Shown here: one piece after another, positions 62,002 to 64,000 of the stretch | How positions within the stretch are numbered: position 1 is the first letter of the stretch | Layout: every line of letters begins with the position of its first letter | NCBI RefSeq assembly: GCF_000719775.1 | Contig: NZ_JOHR01000009.1 | Coordinates: forward strand, 310,001-374,000 | Direction: 5' to 3' | DNA length: 64,000 bases | DNA from: Streptomyces sp. NRRL F-5135 | GTDB taxonomy: Bacteria; Actinomycetota; Actinomycetes; Streptomycetales; Streptomycetaceae | Program-made: the position numbers and the translations under genes | The notes under the pieces: generated by a model | Told to the model about the DNA's origin: nothing | Database searches by the model: none | The model's input: the letters and a program-made list of their open reading frames with translations, nothing else

Positions 62002-63552
62002 ATGGATGCGACGGACGCCGTGGATGCGGCGGAGAGGGACCTGAACGGCCGTCCCGGGCGGTCCGGTCAGGCCAGGAGGACGTTGCTGGCCGCCGGGTTG
62101 GGAGCGGTGCTGGTGGGGGGCGCGGCGCTCTTCGCGCCGGAGGAGGGCGCGCGCCCGGAGCGTGCGCCGTCGTCGGACGTACGGGCCGTGGGCCCCGGCG
62201 GGCGCAGCGCGGTACAGGAGCTGGGCGCGCTCATCCGCGACCGGGAGGCCCATGTGCGCGCGCACCCGGAGGACGCGCGGGCGTGGGCGGTGCTCGGCTC
62301 GGCGTACGTGGCACGCGGGGCGGCGCGGGCGGACTCGGCGTACTTCCCGAAGGCCGAACGGGCGCTGCGGCGGGCGCTGGACGGTCCGCGTGCCGCGGGT
62401 TCCGCCGGTGCCGCGGGGCTTTCCGGTTCCGCCGGTGCCGTGGGGTCCGTGGGGTCCGTCGACGCCTCGGAGAAGCCGGCCGGTCCGAAGGGGGCGGCCG
62501 GGCGTGGTGAGGACGCCAAGCCCCGGGAGCGGGGTGGCGTGGGCGGCCCGGCCGCCGTACCGGCGAAGGCGCTGCGGGAGGGACTGGCCGGGCTCGCCTC
62601 CCTGGCCGTCGCGCGGCACGACTACGCCACCGCCAAGCGCTGGGGCGAGACGCTGCGCGCGCGGCAGCCCCGGCTGTGGACGTCGCACGCGGTGCTGGTC
62701 GACGCGTACACCGGCCTCGGTGACCACCGGGCGGCCGGCCGGGCGCTGGACGAGCTGACGAAGCTGCGCTCGGGCGCCCCGGTGCTCCTGCGCACGGCAC
62801 GGGTCTTCTGTGACCGGGGCTGGCGCGAGGACGCGGAGGCCAAGGCGGACGAGGCCGCCGCCCGTGCCGGTTCGCCCGCCGAGAAGGCGGCGGCCCTGCG
62901 TCTGCTCGGCGAACTGGCCTGGGAACGGGGCGAACCGGCCGTGTCCCTGGCCCACTACGACGCGGCGCTCGCCACCGTCCACGACGAGCCCGCGGCCCGG
63001 GCCGGACGGGCGCGGGCGCTGGCGGCGCTGGGCAGGACGGCCGAGGCGTACACCGACTACCTGAGCGCGCTGGACCGGCTGCCGAGCCCGGAGATCATGC
63101 TGGAACTGGGCGAGTTGTACGACTCGGAGCGGCTGGACGGGGACGCGCGGACGCAGTACGCGCGGCTGCGCGCGCAGGCGGCGCGGGCGCGACGCGACGG
63201 CGTGAACGAGGAGTTGGTCCTCGCCCGCTACGAGGCGGACCACGGCGACGCCCGGTCGGCGGTCCGACGGCTGCGCGGCGAGTGGAACCACGGCCGCCGG
63301 AGCCTGGCGGTGGCGGACGCGCTGGGCTGGGCGCTGTACCGGGCGGGCGAGACGAAGGAGGCGCTGGCGTACGCCAAGAGGGCGACGGGGCAGGGGACGC
63401 GCAGTGCGCTGTACGCGTACCACCGGGGCGAGATCGAGCGGGCGCTCGGGATGCGGAGCGCGGCGCGGCTGCACCTGGAGGAGGCGCTGCGGACGAATCC
63501 GCACTTCTCGCCCCTGTTGGCGCCGAGGGCGCGGGAGGGGTTGCGGGGGTAG
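62002..63552 (+). CDS. TPR-repeat protein with N-terminal membrane anchor
   Basis: This 516-residue protein has one membrane segment near residues 25-44 (RTLLAAGLGAVLVGGAALF). Pairs of helices follow with tetratricopeptide character (AWAVLGSAYVARGAARAD, LASLAVARHDYATAKRWG, LLGELAWERGEPAVSLAHYD, ALGWALYRAGETKEALAYA). The Ala/Gly/Ser-rich insert near residues 130-180 is low-complexity. TPR proteins act as scaffolds; the partner is unknown. ATG 62002 is used. A dispersed repeat begins just after the stop. Confidence 0.82.
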   Translation: MDATDAVDAAERDLNGRPGRSGQARRTLLAAGLGAVLVGGAALFAPEEGARPERAPSSDVRAVGPGGRSAVQELGALIRDREAHVRAHPEDARAWAVLGSAYVARGAARADSAYFPKAERALRRALDGPRAAGSAGAAGLSGSAGAVGSVGSVDASEKPAGPKGAAGRGEDAKPRERGGVGGPAAVPAKALREGLAGLASLAVARHDYATAKRWGETLRARQPRLWTSHAVLVDAYTGLGDHRAAGRALDELTKLRSGAPVLLRTARVFCDRGWREDAEAKADEAAARAGSPAEKAAALRLLGELAWERGEPAVSLAHYDAALATVHDEPAARAGRARALAALGRTAEAYTDYLSALDRLPSPEIMLELGELYDSERLDGDARTQYARLRAQAARARRDGVNEELVLARYEADHGDARSAVRRLRGEWNHGRRSLAVADALGWALYRAGETKEALAYAKRATGQGTRSALYAYHRGEIERALGMRSAARLHLEEALRTNPHFSPLLAPRAREGLRG

Positions 63553-63566
63553 GGGTTGGCCTCCCG

Positions 63567-64000
63567 GCGGGGTCGCCTCCGGCGGGGGCGCGGTGCCGGC
63601 CGGTGGTGGGTGCCGGGGGCCGGGGCCTCCGGAGGTACATGTCCGGACGGGCATGCTGTGCTTTCTGGGGGACACCCCCAGGCCCCCGTACGACGCGCAC
63701 GAGGCATACGTCTGGATGCGGGCGGTCGTCGCGCGTCACAAATCACGCTTTAGTGTCCGGACACGCACCTCCTGCGACCCCGGCCCCCTCCCGCCGGTGG
63801 TCGCCCGCGGCCGCCGGGTGGTCCCGGCCGGTGGGGTGTGGGTGCCGGTGGTCGGCCACGGCGCTCGGCCCGTCCCGGGTGGTCGGTGGCGGGTGCTGAA
63901 GGGGGTCGTGCAGGGGTCGTGTCCGGGACGTAAAGCGTGATTTGTGGCGCGCGACGTCCGCTCGCCATTGGACTTTGGCCTGATGCGCGTCGTAAATCAT
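63567..64000 (-). repeat. Dispersed palindromic repeat, copy B (after the TPR gene)
   Basis: Read leftwards from 64000, this begins ATGATTTACGACGCGCATCA. TACGACGCGC (63689-63698, + strand) is mirrored by GCGCGTCGTA at 63985-63994, and long arms pair around CACAAATCACGCTTTA near 63736 and 63930. The spacer of about 160 bases is missing from copy A. 63567-63700 matches the reverse complement of about 42237-42370, including a CTGGGGG-ACA-CCCCCAG hairpin at 63666-63682. No convincing gene lies here, and the repeat may extend past the window. Confidence 0.72.

Noticed and set aside
63743..64000. Minus-strand open frame starting at the window edge (MIYDAHQAKVQ...)
   Set aside because: It lies in the palindromic repeat; the copy at 42166 has a stop after eleven codons and the rest is Pro/His/Arg low complexity, so coding is unlikely.

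Overview
The sequence is high-G+C actinobacterial DNA and almost certainly from Streptomyces or a close relative. GTG starts are common, genes are joined by GTGA/ATGA/TGATG overlaps, and several families are typical of streptomycetes: an SsgA-like sporulation protein, an XRE/DUF397 pair, a DUF3311/symporter pair, and paired RDD proteins. From 37 kb onward the gene order matches my memory of the S. coelicolor rph, N-acetylglucosamine PTS, cysM/cysO, clpS, pncB/pncA, M6 protease and ssgG neighbourhood. That is recollection, not a search. Layout: 1-2.2 kb holds core genes (sodium:solute symporter, partial, with its DUF3311 partner; a SEC-C protein). 2.2-18.4 kb is an accessory defence-type island of ten genes in three tightly packed transcription units. 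Two 60-base samples inside it (15961 and 17701) each count 35/60 G+C, against 43/60 for a sample at 25201. The first unit (+) is vsr, a cytosine-methyltransferase-like protein without the catalytic cysteine, and a second methyltransferase with an intact PCQ motif. The second unit (-) encodes a 1179-residue protein that joins a sigma-70 factor, a helix-turn-helix and a GHKL-type ATPase, followed by two proteins of unknown function. The third unit (+), divergent from the second, encodes a NERD-domain SF1 helicase, a DrmA-like SF2 helicase, a DrmB-like (DUF1998) protein and a small UvrD-like helicase. The DrmA/DrmB pair and the methyltransferases recall DISARM, but no DrmC-like phospholipase D is present and the sigma/ATPase fusion is not part of DISARM as I know it. 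I propose the whole block is a DISARM-related system of unusual composition. 18.4-37.4 kb is mixed: an RsbW-like remnant, XRE/DUF397, an AbiEi-like protein, DUF445, an SGNH hydrolase, a glutamine amidotransferase, a three-gene ABC-2 exporter, a class A penicillin-binding protein, a guanidinium exporter with a guanidine-III riboswitch, GroES-like, DUF3618, Bcp peroxiredoxin, an MFS transporter and a four-repeat HNH endonuclease. 37.4-64 kb is largely conserved housekeeping: tRNA-Leu(TAG), rdgB, rph, PTS EIIB/EIIC, a metallo-hydrolase, the mec/cysO/cysM cysteine-biosynthesis set with a leader peptide, amino-acid transporters, DUF2017/clpS, the NAD-salvage pair pncB/pncA, a secreted M6 protease, two RDD proteins, an SsgG-like protein, an FAD-linked oxidase and a TPR protein. 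Non-coding structure includes several strong hairpin terminators, a 313-bp element with 30-base terminal inverted repeats after pncA, and a dispersed palindromic repeat found after both cysM and the TPR gene.
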